Assembly (NCBI GenBank): GCA_017445845.1
Contig: JAFSRY010000049.1
Coordinates: forward strand, 1 to 64,000
Length of the DNA stretch: 64,000 nucleotides
Reading direction: 5' to 3'
Source of the DNA: Prevotella sp.
GTDB taxonomy: Bacteria > Bacteroidota > Bacteroidia > Bacteroidales > Bacteroidaceae
Position numbers and translations under genes: made by a program. The notes under the pieces are model-generated. The model searched no databases and had not been told where the DNA came from. It saw only the letters and a program-made list of their open reading frames with translations. Below are positions 25,200-33,651 of this stretch, piece after piece. Positions within the stretch are counted from its first letter, which is position 1, and every line of letters starts with the position of its first letter.

Positions 25200-28040
25200 A
25201 TGAACGACGAGACAAAAGACGACGAGATTTTAGAAAACATTGACAACCCGGAGCAGCCGGAAATTCCAGACAGTCCGGAAGTTTCGGACATTCCGGCAGA
25301 CGCGGAAACTCCGGAGAACCCAGACGAGCCCGAAGCTCACTCCGACTATAAGCCTGTCGACCGTTTCGACGCTGCCGCCGTGCATCACCTTTCGGGAATG
25401 TATCAGAACTGGTTTCTCGACTATGCCAGCTACGTCATTCTCGAACGTGCCGTACCGCATATCGAGGACGGCTTCAAGCCTGTCCAGCGACGCATCTTGC
25501 ACTCCATGAAGCGCATGGACGACGGCCGCTACAACAAGGTTGCCAACATCGTCGGCCACACCATGCAGTTTCACCCCCACGGCGATGCCTCCATCGGCGA
25601 TGCCCTTGTGCAGTTGGGACAGAAGGAACTGCTCATCGACACGCAGGGTAACTGGGGAAACATTCTCACGGGCGACCGTGCCGCTGCACCCCGATACATC
25701 GAGGCGCGGCTGTCGAAGTTTGCCCTCGACGTCGTCTTCAATCCGAAGACCACCGACTGGCAGCTCAGCTACGACGGCCGCAACAAGGAACCCATCACGC
25801 TGCCCGTCAAGTTCCCGCTGCTGCTGGCGCAGGGTGCCGAGGGCATCGCCGTCGGTCTGTCGTCGAAGATCCTGCCTCATAACTTCGTGGAACTCTGCGA
25901 TGCCGCCATCAGCTATCTGCGCGGCGAAGAGTTCCAACTCTATCCCGACTTCCCCACGGGAGGCTCCATCGATGTCTCGAAATATAACGACGGCCAGCGT
26001 GGCGGCGTCGTGAAGGTGCGTGCAAAGATTGAGAAACTCGACCAAAAGACGCTCGTCATCCGCGAAATACCCTTCGGTAAGACTGCCGACACGCTGAAGG
26101 AGTCCATCCTGAAGGCCGTCGAGAAAGGAAAGATAAAGGTGCGCCGCGTCGACGACATGACCTCGGCGGAAGTAGAGATACAGGTGCACCTGGCTCCCGG
26201 CGTGTCGTCAGACAAGACCATCGACGCCCTCTACGCCTTCTCCGACTGTGAGACCAACATCTCGCCCAACTGCTGCGTCATCATGGACGATAAGCCTTGC
26301 TTCCTCACCGTCAGCGATGTCCTGCGCCATTCAGCCGAACACACAAAGGCGCTGTTGCGTCGTGAACTCGAAATCAGGAAGGGCGAACTGCTCGAACAAC
26401 TCTTCTTCGCCTCGCTCGAACGCATCTTCATCGAAGAGCGCATCTACAAGGACAAAGGCTTCGAACAGGCAGAAAACATGGATAAAGCCGTCGAGCATGT
26501 AGACAAGCGGCTGGAGCCTTTCAAACCCGACTTCATCCGCGAAGTCACCCGCGACGACATCCTCCGCCTCATGGAAATCAAGATGCAGCGCATCCTGAAG
26601 TTCAACAAGGACAAGGCCGACGAACTCATCGCCCGCATCAAGGACGAACTGAAAGGCATCGAGCACGACCTCGCCCACATGACCGACGTCACCATCAACT
26701 GGTTCACGTTCATCAAGGAAAAATACGGCAAGGACCATCCGCGACTGACCGAGCTCCGCAACTTCGACACCATCGTCGCCACGAAGGTCGTCGAAGCCAA
26801 CGAGAAACTATACATCAACCGCAACGAAGGCTTCATCGGAACAGGGCTGAAGAAGGACGAGTTCGTCTGCAACTGCTCCGACATCGACGACATCATCGTA
26901 TTCTTCAAGGACGGCAAGTATAAGGTCATCCGCGTGGCCGAGAAAGTATTTGTCGGAAAAAACGTCATGCACCTGCAGGTCTTTAAGAAGAACGACCAGC
27001 GCACCATCTACAACGCTGTCTACCGCGACGGCAAGAACGGTCCCTATTACATCAAGCGGTTCAACATCACCGGCATCACCCGCGACCGCGAAAACGACCT
27101 GACCAACGGCACGCCCGGCTCGAAGGTGATGTACTTCACCGCCAACCCCAACGGCGAGGCGGAAGTCATCAAGGTGGCCTTCGACCCCACCTTCATTGCC
27201 TCGTCGAAGAAGAAGACACTTTTCATGACCAAAGACTTCTCCGACGTACTCATCAAGGGTCGCGGCTCGAAAGGCAACCTGCTGACGCGACTGCCCGTGC
27301 AGCGTGTGACACTGAAGAGCCACGGCCACTCGACGCTCGGCGGACGCAAGGTATGGTTCGACCCCGACGTGAGCCGCATCAACTACGAACAGCACGGACG
27401 TTACCTCGGTGAATTCAACGAAGAAGAGCTCATCCTCGTCATCCTCGACAGCAACGAGTTCTACTTCACCAACACCGATGTCAACAACCACTACGAGCAG
27501 AACATCCGCGTCATCGAGAAATTCAACCCCGACAAGGTATGGACGGCAGTGCTCTTCGATGCTGACAACAACGACTATCCCTACATCAAGCGCTTCCAGC
27601 TGGAGTATATGAAGAAACGGCAGAACCTGTTGGGCGAGAACCCGAAGAGCCGTCTGCTGCTGCTCACCGACCAGGTCTATCCGCGCGTTCTCGTCCACTT
27701 CGGCGGCATCGACGCCCACCGGCCCGACATGGAGATTGATGTCGACGAGTTCATCCAGGTGAAGAAAGTCACCGCCAAGGGCAAACGCATCGCCACCTGG
27801 GAGGTCGACTCGGTGGAGGAACTTGAACCGCTGAGGTTCCCTGAGGAGCCGGAAGAACAACCCGATGAACCGGAAAACCAGGAACAACCGGAAAACCCGG
27901 AAACACCGCAAGAAACGGAAGAACCGGAAAGCCAAGAAACACCTGAAGAACCGGAAAACCCGGAAACCCCAGAGAAACCCATCCGCCAGAACCCCTCCGA
28001 CATTCCCTTCCAACTCAGCCTGTTCCCCGAAGATGAGTAA
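25200..28040 (+). CDS. parC: DNA topoisomerase IV subunit A (GyrA/ParC family) with QLSLF tail
   Basis: A 946-residue type IIA topoisomerase subunit. The ATG at 25200 follows the -7 element. The breakage-reunion domain begins near residue 65 (MYQNWFLDYASYVILERAVP), with QFHPHGDASIGDA near 123 and the catalytic tyrosine in AAAPRYIEAR (Tyr166). A C-terminal beta-pinwheel follows (KVIRVAEKVFVGKN, KGRGSKGNLLTRLPV). Both ends carry unusual Pro/Glu tails: about 45 acidic residues before the core and about 60 at the C-terminus (EEPEEQPDEPE, TPEEPENPE). The last residues are FQLSLFPEDE, an exact match to the sliding-clamp-binding consensus QL(S/D)LF. Assignment as ParC rather than GyrA rests on the long divergent C-terminal part and its lack of an obvious GyrA-box. 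Two envelope genes follow directly, the first overlapping by 8 bp. Confidence 0.88.
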   Translation: MNDETKDDEILENIDNPEQPEIPDSPEVSDIPADAETPENPDEPEAHSDYKPVDRFDAAAVHHLSGMYQNWFLDYASYVILERAVPHIEDGFKPVQRRILHSMKRMDDGRYNKVANIVGHTMQFHPHGDASIGDALVQLGQKELLIDTQGNWGNILTGDRAAAPRYIEARLSKFALDVVFNPKTTDWQLSYDGRNKEPITLPVKFPLLLAQGAEGIAVGLSSKILPHNFVELCDAAISYLRGEEFQLYPDFPTGGSIDVSKYNDGQRGGVVKVRAKIEKLDQKTLVIREIPFGKTADTLKESILKAVEKGKIKVRRVDDMTSAEVEIQVHLAPGVSSDKTIDALYAFSDCETNISPNCCVIMDDKPCFLTVSDVLRHSAEHTKALLRRELEIRKGELLEQLFFASLERIFIEERIYKDKGFEQAENMDKAVEHVDKRLEPFKPDFIREVTRDDILRLMEIKMQRILKFNKDKADELIARIKDELKGIEHDLAHMTDVTINWFTFIKEKYGKDHPRLTELRNFDTIVATKVVEANEKLYINRNEGFIGTGLKKDEFVCNCSDIDDIIVFFKDGKYKVIRVAEKVFVGKNVMHLQVFKKNDQRTIYNAVYRDGKNGPYYIKRFNITGITRDRENDLTNGTPGSKVMYFTANPNGEAEVIKVAFDPTFIASSKKKTLFMTKDFSDVLIKGRGSKGNLLTRLPVQRVTLKSHGHSTLGGRKVWFDPDVSRINYEQHGRYLGEFNEEELILVILDSNEFYFTNTDVNNHYEQNIRVIEKFNPDKVWTAVLFDADNNDYPYIKRFQLEYMKKRQNLLGENPKSRLLLLTDQVYPRVLVHFGGIDAHRPDMEIDVDEFIQVKKVTAKGKRIATWEVDSVEELEPLRFPEEPEEQPDEPENQEQPENPETPQETEEPESQETPEEPENPETPEKPIRQNPSDIPFQLSLFPEDE

Positions 28041-28812
28041 GCACCGTCGTCTCCTTGTCCTCTATGCTGCGATAGCATTGCAGCTCCTTTCCCTCCCCCT
28101 CCGTGCCCAGCCTACCGACACGAAGGCATCCCTTCTCGGCATCGGCTCTGCCAACGTGCTCGACACCTACCTGTCACCTGAGCAATACAGCGGAACGGCA
28201 GTAAGCCTGCTATCGGTCAACGCCCGCGAGAAGGACGACAGCCCGTGGACACGGCAGACCCTGTGGGGACTCCACGTCACCACCTCCAGCAACCGCGCCA
28301 ACAACGGCGACTACCTCGGCGGACGTGTCGACTTCCAACACGACTGGCTGCTACCGTTGCCCGTCAGCAAAGCCCGCCTGACCATCGGGCCTTCTGCTAC
28401 AGCAGCCATCGGCGGCCTCTACAACACTCGCAACGGCAACAACCCGGCTCAGCTGCAGGCAGGTGCCGACATCGGCATCAGTGCCTGTGCAGGGAAGACC
28501 ATCAGCGTGTTCCACAAGGACTTCACCGTCAACTATCAGGCCACCCTACCCCTTCTCGGTGCCGCCTTCACGCCGCAGTACGGACAGTCATACTACGAAA
28601 TATTCACGCAGGGCAACTACGACCACAACGTCGTCATGACGACGCCCTTCAACGCCCTCTCGCTGCGCCACATGCTCACGGTCGACTTCACCATCCGTCG
28701 GCACACCTTCCGCATTGGCTATCGTGGTGACTACCGGCAGCGCGAGGCGAACAACCTGAAGTTTCATGACTATGCCCACATGCTCGTCATCGGATACATT
28801 GTGAAAAGATAA
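28033..28812 (+). CDS. DUF3316 secreted protein
   Basis: A 259-residue exported protein. The ATG at 28033 overlaps the topoisomerase stop by 8 bp and gives a signal peptide (LLSLPLRAQ); longer frames upstream run through the Pro/Glu codons in another frame and are rejected. The mature chain is beta-rich (GSANVLDTYLSPEQYSG, WGLHVTTSSN, HMLTVDFTIRRHTFRIGYRGDY) and fits DUF3316, a probable small outer-membrane barrel found in Bacteroidales. Function unknown. Coupling to a topoisomerase gene is probably a matter of transcription rather than function. Confidence 0.8.
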   Translation: MSKHRRLLVLYAAIALQLLSLPLRAQPTDTKASLLGIGSANVLDTYLSPEQYSGTAVSLLSVNAREKDDSPWTRQTLWGLHVTTSSNRANNGDYLGGRVDFQHDWLLPLPVSKARLTIGPSATAAIGGLYNTRNGNNPAQLQAGADIGISACAGKTISVFHKDFTVNYQATLPLLGAAFTPQYGQSYYEIFTQGNYDHNVVMTTPFNALSLRHMLTVDFTIRRHTFRIGYRGDYRQREANNLKFHDYAHMLVIGYIVKR

Positions 28813-28818
28813 GAAAAT

Positions 28819-29865
28819 ATGAAGACAAGAAAGACGAATAAAAAACACGACAAGGTGAAAAGAAGCCTTTCACTCTTTTACGTTATCACTCTTTCACTCT
28901 TCCTGTCTTCCTGCGTGACCGAAGAGGAATATGCCGACACGCCCCGAGGCAACTTTGAAGCCCTGTGGCACATCATCGACGAGCACTACTGCTTCTTTGA
29001 CTATAAGAACAAGGAATACGGACTGGACTGGAACGAAGTGTATGCCCGCTATGCCCCACAGTTCGACGACGGCATGTCTGCCCGACAGAAGTTCGAGGTG
29101 CTGACGAACATGCTCTCCGAACTTCGCGACGGACACGTCAACCTCTATACCTCCTTCGACATGGGCCGCTACTGGTCATGGTTCGAAGACTATCCCTCCA
29201 ACTACTCCTCCGAGCTCATCGACCGCTACCTCGGCACCGACTATCAGATTGCGAACGGAATGCGCTATCGGGTGCTCGACGACAACATCGGCTACCTGCG
29301 ATGCAGTTCCTTCTCTAACGAGCTGGGCGAAGGCAACCTCGACCAAATACTGCTCTACCTTGCTCCATGCCGAGGCCTCATCATCGACTTGCGCGACAAC
29401 GGCGGCGGTCTGGTCACCTCGGCAGAACAGTTGGCAGCGCGCTTCACCAACGAGGAAGTCCTCGTGGGTTACATGCAGCACAAGACGGGCCGCGGCCACA
29501 ACGACTTCTCCGACATGCAGGAGCAACGCCTCAAGCCCTCCAACGGCCTCCGCTGGCAGAAGCCTGTCTGCGTCCTGACCAACCGCAGTGTCTTCTCTGC
29601 CGCCAACGAGTTCGTCAAATATATGAAATGTCTGCCGCAGGTCACCGTCGTCGGCGACCGCACGGGTGGCGGTGCCGGCCTGCCATTCTCGTCGGAATTG
29701 CCGTGCGGCTGGGCCATTCGTTTCTCCGCCTGTCCGATGTACGACAGCAACCGCCAGAGCACCGAGTTCGGCATCGAACCTGACATCCGTGTCGACATGA
29801 AGCAGGAAGACCAGATTGGTGGCGTTGACACCATCATTGAACAGGCCCGCAGTCAGTTCAAATAA
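28819..29865 (+). CDS. S41-family (tricorn-like) serine peptidase lipoprotein
   Basis: A 348-residue lipoprotein (lipobox LSSC, Cys32). The N-terminal helical part (FEALWHIIDEHYCFFDYKN) and LRDGHVNLY near 102-110 are typical of the C-terminal-processing/tricorn-core family. The core has GLIIDLRDNGGG near 186-197, the nucleophile region NRSVFSAANEF with Ser260, and GDRTGGGAG near 279. The lysine of classical CtpA enzymes is not in the usual place, as in tricorn-like members. No PDZ domain is evident. It starts 6 bp after the DUF3316 stop, likely the third gene of the topoisomerase transcript. Confidence 0.87.
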   Translation: MKTRKTNKKHDKVKRSLSLFYVITLSLFLSSCVTEEEYADTPRGNFEALWHIIDEHYCFFDYKNKEYGLDWNEVYARYAPQFDDGMSARQKFEVLTNMLSELRDGHVNLYTSFDMGRYWSWFEDYPSNYSSELIDRYLGTDYQIANGMRYRVLDDNIGYLRCSSFSNELGEGNLDQILLYLAPCRGLIIDLRDNGGGLVTSAEQLAARFTNEEVLVGYMQHKTGRGHNDFSDMQEQRLKPSNGLRWQKPVCVLTNRSVFSAANEFVKYMKCLPQVTVVGDRTGGGAGLPFSSELPCGWAIRFSACPMYDSNRQSTEFGIEPDIRVDMKQEDQIGGVDTIIEQARSQFK

Positions 29866-29900
29866 AAAAGGATAGTCAGAACATTTTTTCCTTTTTTTAT

Positions 29901-29931
29901 TTTGCAATTCGGATTATATTACCTACCTTTG
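29901..29931 (+). promoter_or_regulatory. Promoter of the Sel1/WG-repeat pair
   Basis: TTTG at 29901-29904 and TACCTTTG at 29924-29931 with a 19-bp spacer: a full match to the Bacteroidetes consensus. Predicted leader is about 50 nt. Confidence 0.85.
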
Positions 29932-29985
29932 CAGGGTCGGCTGAAAGTCGGCATTTTATCTCTTAAAGTAATAACACTAAAAAAC

Positions 29986-31137
29986 ATGAACAAGATTAAG
30001 TTGTTTTTTTCAGCCACGGCACTCTTGCTGTCGGCAACCTGTGCACAGGGGCAATCGCTGGAACGTGCCAAGTTTCTTTTGGAGCAAGGCAGCTATCTGG
30101 ATGCAGCAAAACAGTTGCGCCCTTTGGCCGATGGCGGCAATGCCGAGGCACAGTATATGGCCGCCACCCTGTTCTTCGAGGGAAAGGGGGTCAACGAGAG
30201 TCCTCAGCAGGGACGGAAATATGCCACGCTGGCTGCCGAGCAGGGGCACGAACAGGCTGTTGAGCTGTTGCTCAAAAAAGCCCCGGACAACATGCAGCTC
30301 TTCAAGATGGCCTCGCACTACTGCGAAAAGTTCCCCGACATGAAGAAAGGCTTTGCCGGTTTAGCCCTGTCGAAATGCTTATTCGAAGGCGAAGACGGAG
30401 TTGACAAAGACCTGAAGAAGGCCTTGGAAATAATTGAGCAAAACAACTCCTACGATGAACTGATGAAGGACTATTCACAAGCCACCCATATCTGGAACGC
30501 TGCCGCCGAAGTGGCTGGCAAGAGTAGTCTGGAAGATTATGCCGACTATCTTTATGGCGCTGAGGACTGGAAGCGTTACTACAAGCTGAAGTCTTTCATC
30601 ATGAACCAGTTGTATGACGACGGCCAGCACAGCACCCTTGCCGACAGGGCGGCAGAAGGCAATGCCTGGGCCATGGCGGAATTGGCAAACAGACTATGGG
30701 ACCGCGGCCTGGACAAAGCGGCTGCAAAAGATTGGGCCACAAAGTCGAAAGAAGCCGGTTCGGCCTACGGACATGAGGTTTACAGAAAGGTCACCTATGT
30801 GCCTGTACGAAAGAATAATGTCGCCATCGTGCCAGCCTCCCCGGCAAGCAAGGTGCTATACATAGAGCAGGGCTGGGACTACACCGCCATCAAAATCAGA
30901 TATCAGCAGCGTGGATATATTGAATGGGTCGCCACGGGTAAGGCATGTCTGCTGGAATGTGACGGGAAATACTACAGGCTGCGCCATACCACACTGCCCC
31001 AACTGCCCAACCGCAAGACACTCAGCAAAGACGAGGTGGTGGAATATGTCATGACGTTTGACCGTATACCCGGAAGTGCCAAGTCCTTCACCATCTGGGA
31101 AGACCACCATGGCACCAATTATCAAATCAACGACTAA
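29986..31137 (+). CDS. Secreted Sel1-like repeat protein
   Basis: A 383-residue exported protein with signal peptide (LLLSATCAQG). Sel1-type alpha-alpha repeats are visible at about residues 25-110 (AKFLLEQGSYLDAAKQLRPLADGGNAEAQYMA, FFEGKGVNESPQQGRKYATLAAEQG) and again near 220-260 (DRAAEGNAWAMAELANRLWDRG). The C-terminal 110 residues are a separate beta-rich part without a family I recognise. Sel1 repeats mediate protein-protein contacts. The ATG at 29986 is chosen because it opens the signal peptide just behind the promoter. It is followed after 16 bp by a WG-repeat lipoprotein and is probably co-expressed with it. Confidence 0.85.
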   Translation: MNKIKLFFSATALLLSATCAQGQSLERAKFLLEQGSYLDAAKQLRPLADGGNAEAQYMAATLFFEGKGVNESPQQGRKYATLAAEQGHEQAVELLLKKAPDNMQLFKMASHYCEKFPDMKKGFAGLALSKCLFEGEDGVDKDLKKALEIIEQNNSYDELMKDYSQATHIWNAAAEVAGKSSLEDYADYLYGAEDWKRYYKLKSFIMNQLYDDGQHSTLADRAAEGNAWAMAELANRLWDRGLDKAAAKDWATKSKEAGSAYGHEVYRKVTYVPVRKNNVAIVPASPASKVLYIEQGWDYTAIKIRYQQRGYIEWVATGKACLLECDGKYYRLRHTTLPQLPNRKTLSKDEVVEYVMTFDRIPGSAKSFTIWEDHHGTNYQIND

Positions 31138-31153
31138 AAAACACAGCACAACT

Positions 31154-32761
31154 ATGAAGACAAAAGAACTATTAGGAAGCGCCCTGTTCCTGTGCATGCT
31201 CTTGACAGGCTGCGGCAAGAGTGAGAAACCAAAGTATGACTACGATTACCTGGCCGTGCAGATGTCGAAGGGTGACGACTGGAGCATCATCGACAAGAAC
31301 GGTAAGGAAGTGGTGAAAGAGGAATACCCCGCAGATGCCTTGTTGTCAGACATCGTCGACAGGGTGTTTTGGGTGAAACAAGGCGAGCGCTATCAGCTTT
31401 TCAGCATCGACCAGCCCAAGAAACCCCTTATCGAAGAGGAATTCAAGCAAGCCACACCCTTTGTAGCCGGTCGCGCCGTAGTGTCGAATATCGACCAGCC
31501 TATTCGTATTCTCGATACCAAGGGCAACACCGTTGCCACGCTGCCAAAGGACATCAGCCGATGCCTTCTCTTTACGGATGAAGGATATGCCGTCGTCCAT
31601 AACAGCGAAGGACTGATGGGACTCATTGATGCGCAAGGGAAAATCGTTATGAAGCCTGCCTACTCCTGGCTGTCATATTTTTCAGAGGGCATCCTCCTCG
31701 CAACAGACAGCACCACCACAAACTTTTTTTCCATCCTTAACCTGAAAGGTGAAAAACTTGGCGAGATTGACTATACGAAATATGTCTGCCATGGTTTTTA
31801 TGAAGGAAAAGCCCTGGTCGTCGGCGGTGAAGGCGAGGAGCAATATGTCTCGGCCATCGACAAGACGGGAAAGAAACTGTTCGACCTCAAAAAGGCTCAG
31901 AAAGTCATCGGACAATTCATGGGCGGCTACTTTGTCTTTGCCAACGGCGATGGCAAGATGGGAGTTGCCGACGACAAAGGTGACATCGTGATACGTGCCA
32001 AATACGACGGCCTCCAGAATTTAGGAAACGGTTTGTTCAGTGCCTTGAAAGGAAATAAGTGCGGCATCGTGGACGTCAACGACGAGACCGTACTTTCTTT
32101 CGACTACACCGACGGCACCAACTACACCCTCGGCGGCAAGTTCATCATGAAGGACGGCACCGACTGGATGCTCGTCAACAGAGAAGGAAAAGAAATCATC
32201 ACCTTCCATGAGTACGGCCGTGTCCGCAATATGTGCAACTATGCCGAATTCATTGACATATCGGGGCTGGTAGGCGACCTGCTGAAGCAGATTGAACGTT
32301 CCGAACAGGCACAGACGGCCGGAACAGTGGCTGCCGAAGCTGGCCTGCAGCCCGAATTCTGCGAGTACAGACGTGATGTAGAAACCAGCATGACGATAGG
32401 GGGCAAGCTGCAGGTGGACTGCCGGACATGGTTTGCCGAGCCTATGGCCGAAGAGAAGACCCATGTGGAAACCGTCGACGACGGATGGTTCACGGAGGAG
32501 CACACTGTCAGCGACGGATACCAATGGAAGGACATTCTGCCCTCGGCCGTCTTCCTTGAGTTCACGCTGACAGACATGGGAATATCGGTCACTGATTTCT
32601 ACAACACTCTTTTGGAAAAGCTTGCAGAAGGCCGTACCAAGCAGTCTGAGCAACAATTTGTCAAGACCGTTTCAGCCAAAGGTCAGAAAAGAAACTGCCT
32701 GACCGAAGTGATGAGGAACGACGACCACATCATCATCAACCTGCAGTTCCAAGAGCCGTAA
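31154..32761 (+). CDS. WG-repeat lipoprotein
   Basis: A 535-residue lipoprotein (lipobox LLTGC). Residues of about 45-360 contain degenerate WG repeats, each a beta hairpin with the pattern (x)IIDKNGKEVV, GLIDAQGKIVMKP, GVADDKGDIVIRAKYDGL, MLVNREGKEII. A C-terminal domain of about 150 residues (ISVTDFYNTLLEKLAEGRTKQ) is of unknown type. WG-repeat proteins are found in secreted and cell-surface proteins and are thought to bind ligands or proteins. It is the second gene of the Sel1/WG pair and is followed by two hairpins. Confidence 0.85.
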   Translation: MKTKELLGSALFLCMLLTGCGKSEKPKYDYDYLAVQMSKGDDWSIIDKNGKEVVKEEYPADALLSDIVDRVFWVKQGERYQLFSIDQPKKPLIEEEFKQATPFVAGRAVVSNIDQPIRILDTKGNTVATLPKDISRCLLFTDEGYAVVHNSEGLMGLIDAQGKIVMKPAYSWLSYFSEGILLATDSTTTNFFSILNLKGEKLGEIDYTKYVCHGFYEGKALVVGGEGEEQYVSAIDKTGKKLFDLKKAQKVIGQFMGGYFVFANGDGKMGVADDKGDIVIRAKYDGLQNLGNGLFSALKGNKCGIVDVNDETVLSFDYTDGTNYTLGGKFIMKDGTDWMLVNREGKEIITFHEYGRVRNMCNYAEFIDISGLVGDLLKQIERSEQAQTAGTVAAEAGLQPEFCEYRRDVETSMTIGGKLQVDCRTWFAEPMAEEKTHVETVDDGWFTEEHTVSDGYQWKDILPSAVFLEFTLTDMGISVTDFYNTLLEKLAEGRTKQSEQQFVKTVSAKGQKRNCLTEVMRNDDHIIINLQFQEP

Positions 32762-32775
32762 GCACTATCCCACCC

Positions 32776-32802
32776 GCCCCCAGCCGGAAGGCGGCCGGGG
32801 GC
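32776..32802 (+). terminator. GC-rich hairpin after WG-repeat gene
   Basis: GCCCCCAGCC and GGCCGGGGGC form a stem with one mismatch. It lacks a T-tract and may be a 3'-end stabiliser in front of the next terminator. Confidence 0.5.
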
Positions 32803-32828
32803 AGGTCATCCCCCCTACAGAAAAGAAC

Positions 32829-32863
32829 AGCCCTGCCTCCGTATGGGAAGCAGGGCTTTGTTG
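32829..32863. terminator. Intrinsic terminator between WG-repeat gene and tRNAs
   Basis: AGCCCTGC (32829-32836) pairs with GCAGGGCT (32850-32857), followed by TTGTTG. It ends next to the 3' end of the opposite-strand tRNA-Val and may serve both strands. Confidence 0.65.
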
Positions 32864-32937
32864 TGTCGACACTTGGATTCGAACCAAGGACCCCCACCAT
32901 GTCAAGGTGATACTCTAACCAGCTGAGCTATGCCGAC
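32864..32937 (-). tRNA. tRNA-Val (GAC anticodon)
   Basis: A complete cloverleaf reads on the minus strand: acceptor GTCGGCA/TGTCGAC, D arm with AGCTGGTTA, anticodon stem TCACC/GGTGG with loop TTGACAT (anticodon GAC), T arm CTTGG-TTCGAAT-CCAAG, discriminator A. CCA is not encoded. Confidence 0.95.
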
Positions 32938-32977
32938 TTATACTATTTATTAATATATATTCTTTATTATATATTAG

Positions 32978-33059
32978 TGCGCCTGACAGGACTCGAACCT
33001 GCACGTCACGGGACATTAGATCCTAAGTCTAACGCGTCTACCAATTCCGCCACAGGCGC
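32978..33059 (-). tRNA. tRNA-Leu (TAG anticodon)
   Basis: Cloverleaf on the minus strand with acceptor GCGCCTG/CAGGCGC, leucine-type D loop (AATTGGTAGACG), anticodon stem TTAGA/TCTAA with loop CTTAGGA (anticodon TAG), a long variable arm (TGTCCCGTGACGT) and T arm GCAGG-TTCGAGT-CCTGT. CCA is not encoded. It lies 40 bp upstream of tRNA-Val and is probably co-transcribed. Confidence 0.95.
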
Positions 33060-33094
33060 CGGTCGTTTTCTGGTTCGGTGCGCTAACGTGGGTG

Positions 33095-33102
33095 CAAAGG
33101 TA
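33095..33102 (-). promoter_or_regulatory. -7 element of the tRNA pair
   Basis: TACCTTTG on the minus strand, 36 bp before the tRNA-Leu 5' end, fits the consensus; no clear -33. Confidence 0.55.
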
Positions 33103-33192
33103 CAAAATAAAATGAGAACTGAGAAATGAGAAATGAGAAATTTTGCCGGGTGAGACCGTTTTTAACGTTTTTTAAAGCCTTGAGTCAAAGCC

Positions 33193-33384
33193 TCACTCCT
33201 CCAGCAACCACTCTGCAATCTCTTCGGGCGTATTGAAGTCGATGCCGTCATCGAGTTCGTCGTCGGTGAGTTGTCCCACGAGTTGTCGTGCATGTTTCTC
33301 CATGATGATGCCCAGTCCGTCGTCATCTTTCTTGTTGAGCAAGGCTTGCACGATAGCCTCGCGAAATTCGTCAATCCTCTGCAT
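33193..33384 (-). CDS. Small acidic cytoplasmic protein (63 aa)
   Basis: A 63-residue acidic, helical protein (MQRIDEFREAIVQALL, TDDELDDGIDFNTPEEIAEWLLEE). No signal peptide, no membrane segment and no family I can name. The case for a real gene is a consensus promoter 24 bp upstream (TTTG-N19-TAACTTTG), normal composition and a proper ATG. An overlapping 70-codon frame on the same strand (33162-33374) has low-complexity Ser/Thr content and is rejected. The promoter lies inside the first copy of a 77-bp repeat. Confidence 0.65.
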   Translation of the reverse strand: MQRIDEFREAIVQALLNKKDDDGLGIIMEKHARQLVGQLTDDELDDGIDFNTPEEIAEWLLEE

Positions 33385-33407
33385 ATATCTTTTTATTTAT
33401 ATGCGTG

Positions 33408-33438
33408 CAAAGTTACGAATAAACGAGGGAAATACAAA
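33408..33438 (-). promoter_or_regulatory. Promoter of the small acidic gene, inside the 77-bp repeat
   Basis: On the minus strand TTTG (33435-33438), 19 bp, then TAACTTTG (33408-33415). In the second repeat copy the -7 reads TAACTTTA because the flanking base differs, so only the first copy has the full consensus. Confidence 0.75.
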
Positions 33439-33570
33439 AGGAAAACTTGTTTTTCTTTTCATTTCCGAGTGAAAGTAACTTATTTAAAGTTACGAATAAA
33501 CGAGGGAAATACAAAAGGAAAACTTGTTTTTCTTTTCATTTCCGAGTGAAAGTAACTTATTTAAAGTTAC
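33409..33570. repeat. 77-bp hairpin repeat, two exact tandem copies plus 8-bp third start
   Basis: Copy 1 is 33409-33485, copy 2 is 33486-33562, and AAAGTTAC restarts at 33563-33570. Each unit is a long imperfect palindrome: AAGTTAC/GTAACTT at the ends, GGAAAT/ATTTCC and AAAAGGAAAA/TTTTTCTTTT inside, with CTTG in the loop. MITE-like. Confidence 0.95.
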
Positions 33571-33617
33571 AAAATAAAAAGAGAAATGAGAAATGAGGAA
33601 ATATGAAAAAAACTTCG

Positions 33618-33625
33618 TACTTTTG
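33618..33625 (+). promoter_or_regulatory. -7 element of pncA
   Basis: TACTTTTG on the plus strand, 26 bp before the ATG; no exact TTTG at -33. Confidence 0.5.
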
Positions 33626-33651
33626 CAAAAAATTAAGAAATCATCATCACT

